Shown piece by piece: positions 11,080 through 25,630 of a DNA stretch of 64,000 nt. Position 1 is the first letter of the stretch. Each line of letters opens with the position of its first letter. The notes under the pieces were generated by a model. The model had not been told where the DNA came from. It searched no databases and saw only the letters and a program-made list of their open reading frames with translations. The position numbers and the translations under genes are program-made. This DNA is from Hippophae tibetana (lineage: Eukaryota; Streptophyta; Magnoliopsida; Rosales; Elaeagnaceae), in contig CM072812.1 of the NCBI GenBank assembly GCA_037013495.1, forward strand, positions 60,854,938-60,918,937. Reading direction: 5' to 3'.

Positions 11080-14000
11080 GACATGCTGCAACAATCTTAT
11101 TTTTTTGAAAATAAAAGATAGATTAACACACATAAAAAAAAGAACAAAAAAAAGATACGAAGAATTTAAAGAAAAATAAAATAGGAAATCCAAAAATTGA
11201 AACAACGACAACAAAACGGATAGAAAACGCAAGGGATGAAGGATTAAATTTCTTTCTTTTCATTCTGAATTTTCATTCCATAACGAAATAAACAATTAAA
11301 TAATTAATGTTTTAAATCTAAAATTCAAAAATGGAAAAATGACGACATATAACCTTTTTTTTGCCACCAAGGCTCTCATTCTAAATTATATGTTACCTTT
11401 AGGTGAACAACCTAGAAACTCAACGAAATATTAACGATTGAATTGCAAAGAACGTGGTTAAGATGATTAATAAAGAATCCTATAGAAAAAGAACCGAAAA
11501 GAACACAATATGTTGAGACCAAAATTTATGACATGAGTAAGTTTGTAAACAATGGAGTTTGGGTTCCCAAATGTTGAGAACAGAACTAATGCTTTGTTGT
11601 ATTTTTAGAAATCGAAACGACCTTCCATATGATTTATTATAATAGCCGTGTCGATTTACGATTTAAAAATTTTAACAGTTTAACGTTGGAACCCCAATTA
11701 ATAACTTCTTTATTTTTTAAACTGTGACATGCTGCAACAATCTTATTTTTTTGGAAATAAAAGATAGATTAACACACATAAAAAAAAAAGAACAAAAAAA
11801 AGATACGAAGAATTTAAAGAAAACTAAAAAAGGAAATCCAAAAATTAAAACAACGACAACAAAATGGATAAAAAACGCAAGGGATGAAGGATTAAATTTA
11901 TTTCTTTTTATTCTGAATTTTCATTCCATAACGAAAAAAACAATTATATAATTATTGTTTTAAATCTAAAATTCAAAAATGGAAAAATGAAGACATATAA
12001 CCCTTTTTTTGCCACCAAGGCTCTCATTCTAAATTATATGTAACCTTTAGGGGAACAACCTAGAAACTCAACGAAATATTAACGATTGAATTGCAAAGAA
12101 TGTGGTTAAGATGATTAATAAAGAATCCTATAGAAAAAGAACCGAAAAGAACACAATATGTTGAGACCAAAATTTATGACATCAGTAAGTTTGTAAACAA
12201 TGGAGTTTGGGTTCCCAAATGTTGAGAACAGAACTAATGCTTTGTTGCATTTTTAGAAATCGAAAAGACCTTCCATATGATTTATTATAATAGCCGTGTC
12301 GATGCACGATTTAATAATTTTAACAGTTTACAATTAATAACTTCTTTATTTTTTAAACTGTGACATGCTGCAACAATCTTATTTTTTTGAAAATAAAAGA
12401 TAGATTAACACACATAAAAAAAAGAACAAAAAAAAGATACGAAGAATTTAAAGAAAAATAAAATAGGAAATCCAAAAATTAAAACAACGACAACAAAATG
12501 GATAGAAAACGCAAGGGATGAAGGATTAAATTTCTTTCTTTTCATTCTGAATTTTCATTCCATAACGAAATAAACAATTAAATAATTAATGTTTTAAATC
12601 TAAAATTCATAAATGGAAAAATGACGACATATAACCTTTTTTTTGCCACCAAGGCTCTCATTCTAAATTATATGTTACCTTTAGGTGAACAACCTAGAAA
12701 CTCAACGAAATATTAACGATTGAATTGCAAAGAACGTGGTTAAGATGATTAATAAAGAATCCTATAGAAAAAGAACCGAAAAGAACACAATATGTTGAGA
12801 CCAAAATTTATGACATGAGTAAGTTTGTAAACAATGGAGTTTGGGTTCCCAAATGTTGAGAACAGAACTAATGCTTTGTTGTATTTTTAGAAATCGAAAC
12901 GACCTTCCATATGATTTATTATAATAGCCGTGTCGATGCACGATTTAAAAATTTTAACAGTTTAACGTTGGAACCCCAATTAATAACTTCTTTATTTTTT
13001 AAACTGTGACATGCTGCAACAATCTTATTTTTTTGGAAATAAAAGATAGATTAACACACATAAAAAAAAGAACAAAAAAAAGATACGAAGAATTTAAAGA
13101 AAACTAAAAAAGGAAATCCAAAAATTAAAACAACGACTACAAAATGGATAGAAAACGCAAGGGATGAAGGACTAAATTTCTTTCTTTTTATTCTGAATTT
13201 TCATTCCATAACGAAAAAAACAATTAAATAATTATTGTTTTAAATCTAAAATTCAAAAATGGAAAAATGAAGACATATAACCTTTTTTTTGCCACCAAGG
13301 CTCTCATTCTAAATTATATGTAACCTTTAGGTGAACAACCTAGAAACTCAACGAAATATTAACGATTGAATTGCAAAGAACGTGGTTAAGATGATTAATA
13401 AAGAATCCTATAGAAAAAGAACCGAAAAGAACACAATATGTTGAGACCAAAATTTATGACATCAGTAAGTTTGTAAACAATGGAGTTTGGGTTCCCAAAT
13501 GTTGAGAACAGAACTAATGCTTTGTTGCATTTTTAGAAATCGAAAAGACCTACCATATGATTTATTATAATAGCCGTGTCGATGCACGATTTAATAATTT
13601 TAACAGTTTACAATTAATAACTTCTTTATTTTTTAAACTGTGACATGCTGCAACAATCTTATTTTTTTGAAAATAAAAGATAGATTAACACACATAAAAA
13701 AAAGAACAAAAAAAAGATACGAAGAATTTAAAGAAAATTAAAAAAGGAAATCCAAAAATTAAAACAACGACAACAAAATGGATAGAAAACGCAAGGGATG
13801 AAGGATTAAATTTATTTCTTTTTATTCTAAATTTTCATTCCATAACGAAAAAAACAATTAAATAATTATTGTTTTAAATCTAAAATTCAAAAATGGAAAA
13901 ATGAAGACATATAACCCTTTTTTTGCCACCAAGGCTCTCATTCTAAATTATATGTAACCTTTAGGGGAACAACCTAGAAACTCAACGAAATATTAACGAT

Positions 14001-14287
14001 TGAATTGCAAAGAATGTGGTTAAGATGATTAATAAAGAATCCTATAGAAAAAGAACCGAAAAGAACACAATATGTTGAGACCAAAATTTATGACATGAGT
14101 AAGTTTGTAAACAATGGAGTTTGGGTTCCCAAATGTTGAGAACAGAACTAATGCTTTGTTGTATTTTTAGAAATCGAAACGACCTTCCATATGATTTATT
14201 ATAATAGCCGTGTCGATTTACGATTTAAAAATTTTAACAGTTTAACGTTGGAACCCCAATTAATAACTTCTTTATTTTTTAAACTGT
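11080..14287 (+). repeat. Mixed stretch between 3-mer and 4-mer HOR runs
   Basis: Five monomers of 646, 636, 646, 634 and 646 bp start at 11080, 11726, 12362, 13008 and 13642. They are a4-like, a2, a1, an a3/a2 chimera and an a2/a4 chimera. The monomer at 13008 starts with the a3 markers GACTAC and GAAGGACT but ends as a short monomer lacking the 12-bp segment. The one at 13642 starts a2-like (TTCTAAATTTTC, AGGGGAAC) and ends with the a4 marker GTCGATTTACG. ATTCATAAATGG near 12,606 recurs near 30,593. Confidence 0.8.
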
Positions 14288-16862
14288 GACATGCTGCAAC
14301 AATCTTATTTTTTTGGAAATAAAAGATAGATTAACACACATAAAAAAAAAAGAACAAAAAAAAGATACGAAGAATTTAAAGAAAACTAAAAAAGGAAATC
14401 CAAAAATTAAAACAACGACAACAAAATGGATAAAAAACGCAAGGGATGAAGGATTAAATTTATTTCTTTTTATTCTGAATTTTCATTCCATAACGAAAAA
14501 AACAATTAAATAATTATTGTTTTAAATCTAAAATTCAAAAATGGAAAAATGAAGACATATAACCCTTTTTTTGCCACCAAGGCTCTCATTCTAAATTATA
14601 TGTAACCTTTAGGGGAACAACCTAGAAACTCAACGAAATATTAACGATTGAATTGCAAAGAATGTGGTTAAGATGATTAATAAAGAATCCTATAGAAAAA
14701 GAACCGAAAAGAACACAATATGTTGAGACCAAAATTTATGACATCAGTAAGTTTGTAAACAATGGAGTTTGGGTTCCCAAATGTTGAGAACAGAACTAAT
14801 GCTTTGTTGTATTTTTAGAAATCGAAACGACCTTCCATATGATTTATTATAATAGCCGTGTCGATGCACGATTTAAAAATTTTAACAGTTTACAATTAAT
14901 AACTTCTTTATTTTTTAAACTGTGACATGCTGCAACAATCTTATTTTTTTGAAAATAAAAGATAGATTAACACACATAAAAAAAAGAACAAAAAAAAGAT
15001 ACGAAGAATTTAAAGAAAAATAAAATAGGAAATCCAAAAATTAAAACAACGACAACAAAATGGTAGAAAACGCAAGGGATGAAGGATTAAATTTCTTTCT
15101 TTTCATTCTGAATTTTCATTCCATAACGAAATAAACAATTAAATAATTAATGTTTTAAATCTAAAATTCAAAAATGGAAAAATGACGACATATAACCTTT
15201 TTTTTGCCACCAAGGCTCTCATTCTAAATTATATGTTACCTTCAGGTGAACAACCTAGAAACTCAACGAAATATTAACGATTGAATTGCAAAGAACGTGG
15301 TTAAGATGATTAATAAAGAATCCTATAGAAAAAGAACCGAAAAGATCACAATATGTTGAGACCAAAATTTATGACATGAGTAAGTTTGTAAACAATGGAG
15401 TTTGGGTTCCCAAATGTTGAGAACAGAACTAATGCTTTGTTGTATTTTTAGAAATCGAAACGACCTTCCATATGATTTATTATAATAGCCGTGTCGATGC
15501 ACGATTTAAAAATTTTAACAGTTTAACGTTGGAACCCCAATTAATAACTTCTTTATTTTTTAAACTGTGACATGCTGCAACAATCTTATTTTTTTGGAAA
15601 TAAAAGATAGATTAACACACATAAAAAAAAAGAACAAAAAAAAGATACGAAGAATTTAAAGAAAACTAAAAAAGGAAATCCAAAAATTAAAACAACGACT
15701 ACAAAATGGATAGAAAACGCAAGGGATGAAGGACTAAATTTCTTTCTTTTTATTCTGAATTTTCATTCCATAACGAAAAAAACAATTAAATAATTATTGT
15801 TTTAAATCTAAAATTCAAAAATGGAAAAATGAAGACATATAACCTTTTTTTTGCCACCAAGGCTCTCATTCTAAATTATATGTAACCTTTAGGTGAACAA
15901 CCTAGAAACTCAACGAAATATTAACGATTGAATTGCAAAGAACGTGGTTAAGATGATTAATAAAGAATCCTATAGAAAAAGAACCGAAAAGAACACAATA
16001 TGTTGAGACCAAAATTTATGACATCAGTCAGTTTGTAAACAATGGAGTTTGGGTTCCCAAATGTTGAGAACATAACTAATGCTTTGTTGTATTTTTAGAA
16101 ATTGAAACGACCTTCCATATGATTTATTATAATAGCCGTGTCGATGCACGATTTAAAAATTTTAACAGTTTAACGTTGGAACCCCAATTAATAACTTCTT
16201 TATTTTTTAAACTGTGACATGCTGCAACAATCTTATTTTTTTGAAAATAAAAGATAGATTAACACACATAAAAAAAAGAACAAAAAAAAGATACGAAGAA
16301 TTTAAAGAAAAATAAAATAGGAAATCCAAAAATTAAAACAATGACAACAAAACGGATAGAAAACGCAAGGGATGAAGGATTAAATTTCTTTCTTTTCATT
16401 CTGAATTTTCATTCCATAACGAAATAAACATATTAAATAATTAATGTTTTAAATCTAAAATTCAAAAATGGAAAAATGACGACATATAACCTTTTTTTTG
16501 CCACCAAGGCTCTCATTCTAATTTATATGTTACCTTTAGGTGAACAACCTAGAAACTCAACGAAATATTAACGATTGAATTGCAAAGAACGTGGTTAAGA
16601 TGATTAATAAAGAATCCTATAGAAAAAGAACCGAAAAGAACACAATATGTTGAGACCAAAATTTATGACATGAGTAAGTTTGTAAACAATGGAGTTTGGG
16701 TTCCCAAATGTTGAGAACAGAACTAATGCTTTGTTGTATTTTTAGAAATCGAAACGACCTTCCATATGATTTATTATAATAGCCGTGTCGATTTACGATT
16801 TAAAAATTTTAACAGTTTAACGTTGGAACCCCAATTAATAACTTCTTTATTTTTTAAACTGT
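14288..16862 (+). repeat. First 4-mer HOR copy (a2-a1-a3-a4), 2,575 bp
   Basis: Monomers of 636, 645, 647 and 647 bp. The a1 monomer carries AAAATGGTAGAAAACG, a small deletion near 15,060, as well as TTACCTTCAGG and GATCACAAT. The same set of private variants recurs in the HOR copies starting at 25210 and 27139, more than 10 kb away. The a4 monomer has its own AAACATATTAAAT variant near 16,430. Confidence 0.87.
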
Positions 16863-19424
16863 GACATGCTGCAACAATCTTATTTTTTTGGAAATAAAAG
16901 ATAGATTAACACACATAAAAAAAAAGAACAAAAAAAAGATACGAAGAATTTAAAGAAAACTAAAAAAGGAAATCCAAAAATTAAAACAACGACAACAAAA
17001 TGGATAAAAAACGCAAGGGATGAAGGATTAAATTTATTTCTTTTTATTCTGAATTTTCATTCCATAACGAAAAAAACAATTAAATAATTATTGTTTTAAA
17101 TCTAAAATTCAAAAATGGAAAAATGAAGACATATAACCCTTTTTTTGCCACCAAGGCTCTCATTCTAAATTATATGTAACCTTTAGGGGAACAACCTAGA
17201 AACTCAACGAAATATTAACGATTGAATTGCAAAGAATGTGGTTAAGATGATTAATAAAGAATCCTATAGAAAAAGAACCGAAAAGAACACAATATGTTGA
17301 GACCAAAATTTATGACATCAGTAAGTTTGTAAACAATGGAGTTTGGGTTCCCAAATGTTGAGAACAGAACTAATGCTTTGTTGCATTTTTAGAAATCGAA
17401 AAGACCTTCCATATGATTTATTATAATAGCCGTGTCGATGCACGATTTAATAATTTTAACAGTTTACAATTAATAACTTCTTTATTTTTTAAACTGTGAC
17501 ATGCTGCAACAATCTTATTTTTTTGAAAATAAAAGATAGATTAACACACATAAAAAAAAGAACAAAAAAAAGATACGAAGAATTTAAAGAAAAATAAAAT
17601 AGGAAATCCAAAAATTAAAACAAGGACAACAAAATGGATAGAAAACGCAAGGGATGAAGGATTAAATTTCTTTCTTTTCATTCTGAATTTTCATTCCATA
17701 ACGAAATAAACAATTAAATAATTAATGTTTTAAATCTAAAATTCAAAAATGGAAAAATGACGACATATAACCTTTTTTTTGCCACCAAGGCTCTCATTCT
17801 AAATTATATGTTACCTTTAGGTGAACAACCTAGAAACTCAACGAAATATTAACGATTGAATTGCAAAGAACGTGGTTAAGATGATTAATAAAGAATCCTA
17901 TAGAAAAAGAACCGAAAAGAACACAATATGTTGAGACCAAAATTTATGACATGAGTAAGTTTGTAAACAATGGAGTTTGGGTTCCCAAATGTTGAGAACA
18001 GAACTAATGCTTTGTTGTATTTTTAGAAATCGAAACGACCTTCCATATGATTTATTATAATAGCCGTGTCGATTTACGATTTAAAAATTTTAACAGTTTA
18101 ACGTTGGAACCCCAATTAATAACTTCTTTATTTTTTAAACTGTGACATGCTGCAACAATCTTATTTTTTTGGAAATAAAAGATAGATTAACACACATAAA
18201 AAAAAAGAACAAAAAAAAGATACGAAGAATTTAAAGAAAACTAAAAAAGGAAATCCAAAAATTAAAACAACGACAACAAAATGGATAAAAAACGCAAGGG
18301 ATGAAGGATTAAATTTATTTCTTTTTATTCTGAATTTTCATTCCATAACGAAAAAAACAATTAAATAATTATTGTTTTAAATCTAAAATTCAAAAATGGA
18401 AAAATGAAGACATATAACCCTTTTTTTGCCACCAAGGCTCTCATTCTAAATTATATGTAACCTTTAGGGGAACAACCTAGAAACTCAACGAAATATTAAC
18501 GATTGAATTGCAAAGAATGTGGTTAAGATGATTAATAAAGAATCCTATAGAAAAAGAACCGAAAAGAACACAATATGTTGAGACCAAAATTTATGACATC
18601 AGTAAGTTTGTAAACAATGGAGTTTGGGTTCCCAAATGTTGAGAACAGAACTAATGCTTTGTTGCATTTTTAGAAATCGAAAAGACCTTCCATATGATTT
18701 ATTATAATAGCCGTGTCGATGCACGATTTAATAATTTTAACAGTTTACAATTAATAACTTCTTTATTTTTTAAACTGTGACATGCTGCAACAATCTTATT
18801 TTTTTGAAAATAAAAGATAGATTAACACACATAAAAAAAAGAACAAAAAAAAGATACGAAGAATTTAAAGAAAAATAAAATAGGAAATCCAAAAATTAAA
18901 ACAAGGACAACAAAATGGATAGAAAACGCAAGGGATGAAGGATTAAATTTCTTTCTTTTCATTCTGAATTTTCATTCCATAACGAAATAAACAATTAAAT
19001 AATTAATGTTTTAAATCTAAAATTCAAAAATGGAAAAATGACGACATATAACCTTTTTTTTGCCACCAAGGCTCTCATTCTAAATTATATGTTACCTTTA
19101 GGTGAACAACCTAGAAACTCAACGAAATATTAACGATTGAATTGCAAAGAACGTGGTTAAGATGATTAATAAAGAATCCTATAGAAAAAGAACCGAAAAG
19201 AACACAATATGTTGAGACCAAAATTTATGACATGAGTAAGTTTGTAAACAATGGAGTTTGGGTTCCCAAATGTTGAGAACAGAACTAATGCTTTGTTGTA
19301 TTTTTAGAAATCGAAACGACCTTCCATATGATTTATTATAATAGCCGTGTCGATGCACGATTTAAAAATTTTAACAGTTTAACGTTGGAACCCCAATTAA
19401 TAACTTCTTTATTTTTTAAACTGT
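16863..19424 (+). repeat. Tandem duplicate of a 1,281-bp two-monomer unit
   Basis: Units 16863-18143 and 18144-19424 are each 1,281 bp, one short and one long monomer. Both contain GGATAAAAAACGC in the first monomer and ACAAGGACAAC in the second. They differ where each ends: GTCGATTTACG at about 18,070 against GTCGATGCACG at about 19,350. The second copy is followed by an a3/a2 chimera at 19425-20058 resembling that at 13008. Confidence 0.85.
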
Positions 19425-20058
19425 GACATGCTGCAACAATCTTATTTTTTTGGAAATAAAAGATAGATTAACACACATAAAAAAAAGAACAAAAAAAAGA
19501 TACGAAGAATTTAAAGAAAACTAAAAAAGGAAATCCAAAAATTAAAACAACGACTACAAAATGGATAGAAAACGCAAGGGATGAAGGACTAAATTTCTTT
19601 CTTTTTATTCTGAATTTTCATTCCATAACGAAAAAAACAATTAAATAATTATTGTTTTAAATCTAAAATTCAAAAATGGAAAAATGAAGACATATAACCT
19701 TTTTTTTGCCACCAAGGCTCTCATTCTAAATTATATGTAACCTTTAGGTGAACAACCTAGAAACTCAACGAAATATTAACGATTGAATTGCAAAGAACGT
19801 GGTTAAGATGATTAATAAAGAATCCTATAGAAAAAGAACCGAAAAGAACACAATATGTTGAGACCAAAATTTATGACATCAGTAAGTTTGTAAACAATGG
19901 AGTTTGGGTTCCCAAATGTTGAGAACAGAACTAATGCTTTGTTGCATTTTTAGAAATCGAAAAGACCTTCCATATGATTTATTATAATAGCCGTGTCGAT
20001 GCACGATTTAATAATTTTAACAGTTTACAATTAATAACTTCTTTATTTTTTAAACTGT
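19425..20058 (+). repeat. Chimeric a3/a2 short monomer
   Basis: This 634-bp monomer opens with the a3 states GACTACAAAATGG and GAAGGACTAAAT and closes with the a2 states GACATCAGTAAG, CGAAAAGACC, TTTAATAATTTTAAC and CAGTTTACAATTAAT. It therefore arose by exchange inside a monomer. It matches the chimera at 13008-13641, so the two probably share one origin and were later copied apart. Confidence 0.8.
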
Positions 20059-23000
20059 GACATGCTGCAACAATCTTATTTTTTTGAAAATAAAAGATAG
20101 ATTAACACACATAAAAAAAAGAACAAAAAAAAGATACGAAGAATTTAAAGAAAACTAAAAAAGGAAATCCAAAAATTAAAACAACGACAACAAAATGGAT
20201 AGAAAACGCAAGGGATGAAGGATTAAATTTATTTCTTTTTATTCTAAATTTTCATTCCATAACGAAAAAAACAATTAAATAATTATTGTTTTAAATCTAA
20301 AATTCAAAAATGGAAAAATGAAGACATATAACCCTTTTTTTGCCACCAAGGCTCTCATTCTAAATTATATGTAACCTTTAGGGGAACAACCTAGAAACTC
20401 AACGAAATATTAACGATTGAATTGCAAAGAATGTGGTTAAGATGATTAATAAAGAATCCTATAGAAAAAGAACCGAAAAGAACACAATATGTTGAGACCA
20501 AAATTTATGACATCAGTAAGTTTGTAAACAATGTAGTTTGGGTTCCCAAATGTTGAGAACAGAACTAATGCTTTGTTGCATTTTTAGAAATCGAAAAGAC
20601 CTTCCATATGATTTATTATAATAGCCGTGTCGATGCACGATTTAATAATTTTAACAGTTTACAATTAATAACTTCTTTATTTTTTAAACTGTGACATGCT
20701 GCAACAATCTTATTTTTTTGAAAATAAAAGATAGATTAACACACATAAAAAAAAGAACAAAAAAAAGATACGAAGAATTTAAAGAAAAATAAAATAGGAA
20801 ATCCAAAAATTAAAACAACGACAACAAAATGGATAGAAAACGCAAGGGATGAAGGATTAAATTTCTTTCTTTTCATTCTGAATTTTCATTCCATAACGAA
20901 ATAAACAATAAAATAATTAATGTTTTAAATCTAAAATTCAAAAATGGAAAAATGACGACATATAACCTTTTTTTTGCCACCAAGGCTCTCATTCTAAATT
21001 ATATGTTACCTTCAGGTGAACAACCTAGAAACTCAACGAAATATTAACGATTGAATTGCAAAGAACGTGGTTAAGATGATTAATAAAGAATCCTATAGAA
21101 AAAGAACCGAAAAGATCACAATATGTTGAGACCAAAATTTATGACATGAGTAAGTTTGTAAACAATGGAGTTTGGGTTCCCAAATGTTGAGAACAGAACT
21201 AATGCTTTGTTGTATTTTTAGAAATCGAAACGACCTTCCATATGATTTATTATAATAGCCGTGTCGATGCACGATTTAAAAATTTTAACAGTTTAACGTT
21301 GGAACCCCAATTAATAACTTCTTTATTTTTTAAACTGTGACATGCTGCAACAATCTTATTTTTTTGGAAATAAAAGATAGATTAACACACATAAAAAAAA
21401 AGAACAAAAAAAAGATACGAAGAATTTAAAGAAAACTAAAAAAGGAAATCCAAAAATTAAAACAACGACTACAAAATGGATAGAAAACGCAAGGGATGAA
21501 GGACTAAATTTCTTTCTTTTTATTCTGAATTTTCATTCCATAACGAAAAAAACAATTAAATAATTATTGTTTTAAATCTAAAATTCAAAAATGGAAAAAT
21601 GAAGACATATAACCTTTTTTTTTGCCACCAAGGCTCTCATTCTAAATTATATGTAACCTTTAGGTGAACAACCTAGAAACTCAACGAAATATTAACGATT
21701 GAATTGCAAAGAACGTGGTTAAGATGATTAATAAAGAATCCTATAGAAAAAGAACCGAAAAGAACACAATATGTTGAGACCAAAATTTATGACATCAGTC
21801 AGTTTGTAAACAATATAGTTTGGGTTCCCAAATGTTGAGAACATAACTAATGCTTTGTTGTATTTTTAGAAATTGAAACGACCTTCCATATGATTTATTA
21901 TAATAGCCGTGTCGATGCACGATTTAAAAATTTTAACAGTTTAACGTTGGAACCCCAATTAATAACTTCTTTATTTTTTAAACTGTGACATGCTGCAACA
22001 ATCTTATTTTTTTGAAAATAAAAGATAGATTAACACACATAAAAAAAAGAACAAAAAAAAGATACGAAGAATTTAAAGAAAAATAAAATAGGAAATCCAA
22101 AAATTAAAACAATGACAACAAAACGGATAGAAAACGCAAGGGATGAAGGATTAAATTTCTTTCTTTTCATTCTGAATTTTCATTCCATAACGAAATAAAC
22201 AATTAAATAATTAATGTTTTAAATCTAAAATTCAAAAATGGAAAAATGACGACATATAACCTTTTTTTTGCCACCAAGGCTCTCATTCTAAATTATATGT
22301 TACCTTTAGGTGAACAACCTAGAAACTCAACGAAATATTAACGATTGAATTGCAAAGAACGTGGTTAAGATGATTAATAAAGAATCCTATAGAAAAAGAA
22401 CCGAAAAGAACACAATATGTTGAGACCCAAAATTTATGACATGAGTAAGTTTGTAAACAATGGAGTTTGGGTTCCCAAATGTTGAGAACAGAACTAATGC
22501 TTTGTTGTATTTTTAGAAATCGAAACGACCTTCCATATGATTTATTATAATAGCCGTGTCGATTTACGATTTAAAAATTTTAACAGTTTAACGTTGGAAC
22601 CCAATTAATAACTTCTTTATTTTTTAAACTGTGACATGCTGCAACAATCTTATTTTTTTGGAAATAAAAGATAGATTAACACACATAAAAAAAAAAAGAA
22701 CAAAAAAAAGATACGAAGAATTTAAAGAAAACTAAAAAAGGAAATCCAAAAATTAAAACAACGACAACAAAATGGATAAAAAACGCAAGGGATGAAGGAT
22801 TAAATTTATTTCTTTTTATTCTGAATTTTCATTCCATAACGAAAAAAACAATTAAATAATTATTGTTTTAAATCTAAAATTCAAAAATGGAAAAATGAAG
22901 ACATATAACCCTTTTTTTGCCACCAAGGCTCTCATTCTAAATTATATGTAACCTTTAGGGGAACAACCTAGAAACTCAACGAAATATTAACGATTGAATT

Positions 23001-25209
23001 GCAAAGAATGTGGTTAAGATGATTAATAAAGAATCCTATAGAAAAAGAACCGAAAAGAACACAATATGTTGAGACCAAAATTTATGACATCAGTAAGTTT
23101 GTAAACAATGGAGTTTGGGTTCCCAAATGTTGAGAACAGAACTAATGCTTTGTTGCATTTTTAGAAATCGAAAAGACCTTCCATATGATTTATTATAATA
23201 GCCGTGTCGATGCACGATTTAATAATTTTAACAGTTTACAATTAATAACTTCTTTATTTTTTAAACTGTGACATGCTGCAACAATCTTATTTTTTTGAAA
23301 ATAAAAGATAGATTAACACACATAAAAAAAAGAACAAAAAAAAGATACGAAGAATTTAAAGAAAAATAAAATAGGAAATCCAAAAATTAAAACAAGGACA
23401 ACAAAATGGATAGAAAACGCAAGGGATGAAGGATTAAATTTCTTTCTTTTCATTCTGAATTTTCATTCCATAACGAAATAAACAATTAAATAATTAATGT
23501 TTTAAATCTAAAATTCAAAAATGGAAAAATGACGACATATAACCTTTTTTTGCCACCAAGGCTCTCATTCTAAATTATATGTTACCTTTAGGTGAACAAC
23601 CTAGAAACTCAACGAAATATTAACGATTGAATTGCAAAGAACGTGGTTAAGATGATTAATAAAGAATCCTATAGAAAAAGAACCGAAAAGAACACAATAT
23701 GTTGAGACCAAAATTTATGACATGAGTAAGTTTGTAAACAATGGAGTTTGGGTTCCCAAATGTTGAGAACAGAACTAATGCTTTGTTGTATTTTTAGAAA
23801 TCGAAACGACCTTCCATATGATTTATTATAATAGCCGTGTCGATGCACGATTTAAAAATTTTAACAGTTTAACGTTGGAACCCCAATTAATAACTTCTTT
23901 ATTTTTTAAACTGTGACATGCTGCAACAATCTTATTTTTTTGGAAATAAAAGATAGATTAACACACATAAAAAAAAGAACAAAAAAAAGATACGAAGAAT
24001 TTAAAGAAAACTAAAAAAGGAAATCCAAAAATTAAAACAACGACTACAAAATGGATAGAAAACGCAAGGGATGAAGGACTAAATTTCTTTCTTTTTATTC
24101 TGAATTTTCATTCCATAACGAAAAAAACAATTAAATAATTATTGTTTTAAATCTAAAATTCAAAAATGGAAAAATGAAGACATATAACCTTTTTTTTGCC
24201 ACCAAGGCTCTCATTCTAAATTATATGTAACCTTTAGGTGAACAACCTAGAAACTCAACGAAATATTAACGATTGAATTGCAAAGAACGTGGTTAAGATG
24301 ATTAATAAAGAATCCTATAGAAAAAGAACCGAAAAGAACACAATATGTTGAGACCAAAATTTATGACATCAGTCAGTTTGTAAACAATATAGTTTGGGTT
24401 CCCAAATGTTGAGAACATAACTAATGCTTTGTTGTATTTTTAGAAATTGAAACGACCTTCCATATGATTTATTATAATAGCCGTGTCGATGCACGATTTA
24501 AAAATTTTAACAGTTTAACGTTGGAACCCCAATTAATAACTTCTTTATTTTTTAAACTGTGACATGCTGCAACAATCTTATTTTTTTGAAAATAAAAGAT
24601 AGATTAACACACATAAAAAAAAGAACAAAAAAAAGATACGAAGAATTTAAAGAAAAATAAAATAGGAAATCCAAAAATTAAAACAATGACAACAAAACGG
24701 ATAGAAAACGCAAGGGATGAAGGATTAAATTTCTTTCTTTTCATTCTGAATTTTCATTCCATAACGAAATAAACAATTAAATAATTAATGTTTTAAATCT
24801 AAAATTCAAAAATGGAAAAAATGACGACATATAACCTTTTTTTTGCCACCAAGGCTCTCATTCTAAATTATATGTTACCTTTAGGTGAACAACCTAGAAA
24901 ACTCAACGAAATATTAACGATTGAATTGCAAAGAACGTGGTTAAGATGATTAATAAAGAATCCTATAGAAAAAGAACCGAAAAGAACACAATATGTTGAG
25001 ACCAAAATTTATGACATGAGTAAGTTTGTAAACAATGGAGTTTGGGTTCCCAAATGTTTGAGAACAGAACTAATGCTTTGTTGTATTTTTAGAAATCGAA
25101 ACGACCTTCCATATGATTTATTATAATAGCCGTGTCGATTTACGATTTAAAAATTTTAACAGTTTAACGTTGGAACCCCAATTAATAACTTCTTTATTTT
25201 TAAAACTGT
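20059..25209 (+). repeat. Two 4-mer HOR copies (2,574 and 2,577 bp)
   Basis: Units 20059-22632 (634, 646, 648, 646 bp) and 22633-25209 (637, 645, 646, 649 bp) have the order a2-a1-a3-a4. Both carry AACAATATAGTTTGGG in the a3 monomer (about 21,812 and 24,385), seen nowhere else in the window, which ties them together as neighbours. The final a4 monomer of the second unit carries several single-base length changes (see 24,810-25,630). Confidence 0.88.
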
Positions 25210-25630
25210 GACATGCTGCAACAATCTTATTTTTTTGGAAATAAAAGATAGATTAACACACATAAAAAAAAAAGAACAAAAAAAAGATACGAAGAATTTA
25301 AAGAAAACTAAAAAAGGAAATCCAAAAATTAAAACAACGACAACAAAATGGATAAAAAACGCAAGGGGATGAAGGATTAAATTTATTTCTTTTATTCTGA
25401 ATTTTCATTCCATAACGAAAAAAAAACAATTAAATAATTATTGTTTTAAATCTAAAATTCAAAAATGGAAAAATGAAGACATATAACCTTTTTTTGCCAC
25501 CAAGGCTCTCATTCTAAATTATATGTAACCTTTAGGGGAACAACCTAGAAAACTCAACGAAATATTAACGATTGAATTGCAAAGAATGTGGTTAAGATGA
25601 TTAATAAAGAATCCTATAGAAAAAAGAACC
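24810..25630. other. Cluster of homopolymer-length changes, probable assembly error
   Basis: Against every neighbouring copy, this stretch has an extra A in GGAAAAAATGACG (about 24,814), an extra A in CTAGAAAACTC (about 24,897 and 25,551), an extra T in AAATGTTTGAG, an extra G in CAAGGGGATG, one T fewer in TTTCTTTTATTC, two extra As before CAATTAAATAAT (about 25,428), one C fewer in ATAACCTTTTTTTGCC, and an extra A in TAGAAAAAAGAACC (about 25,624). There is also one T-to-A change near 25,202. Elsewhere such changes are scattered singly. A biological cause cannot be excluded. Confidence 0.72.
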
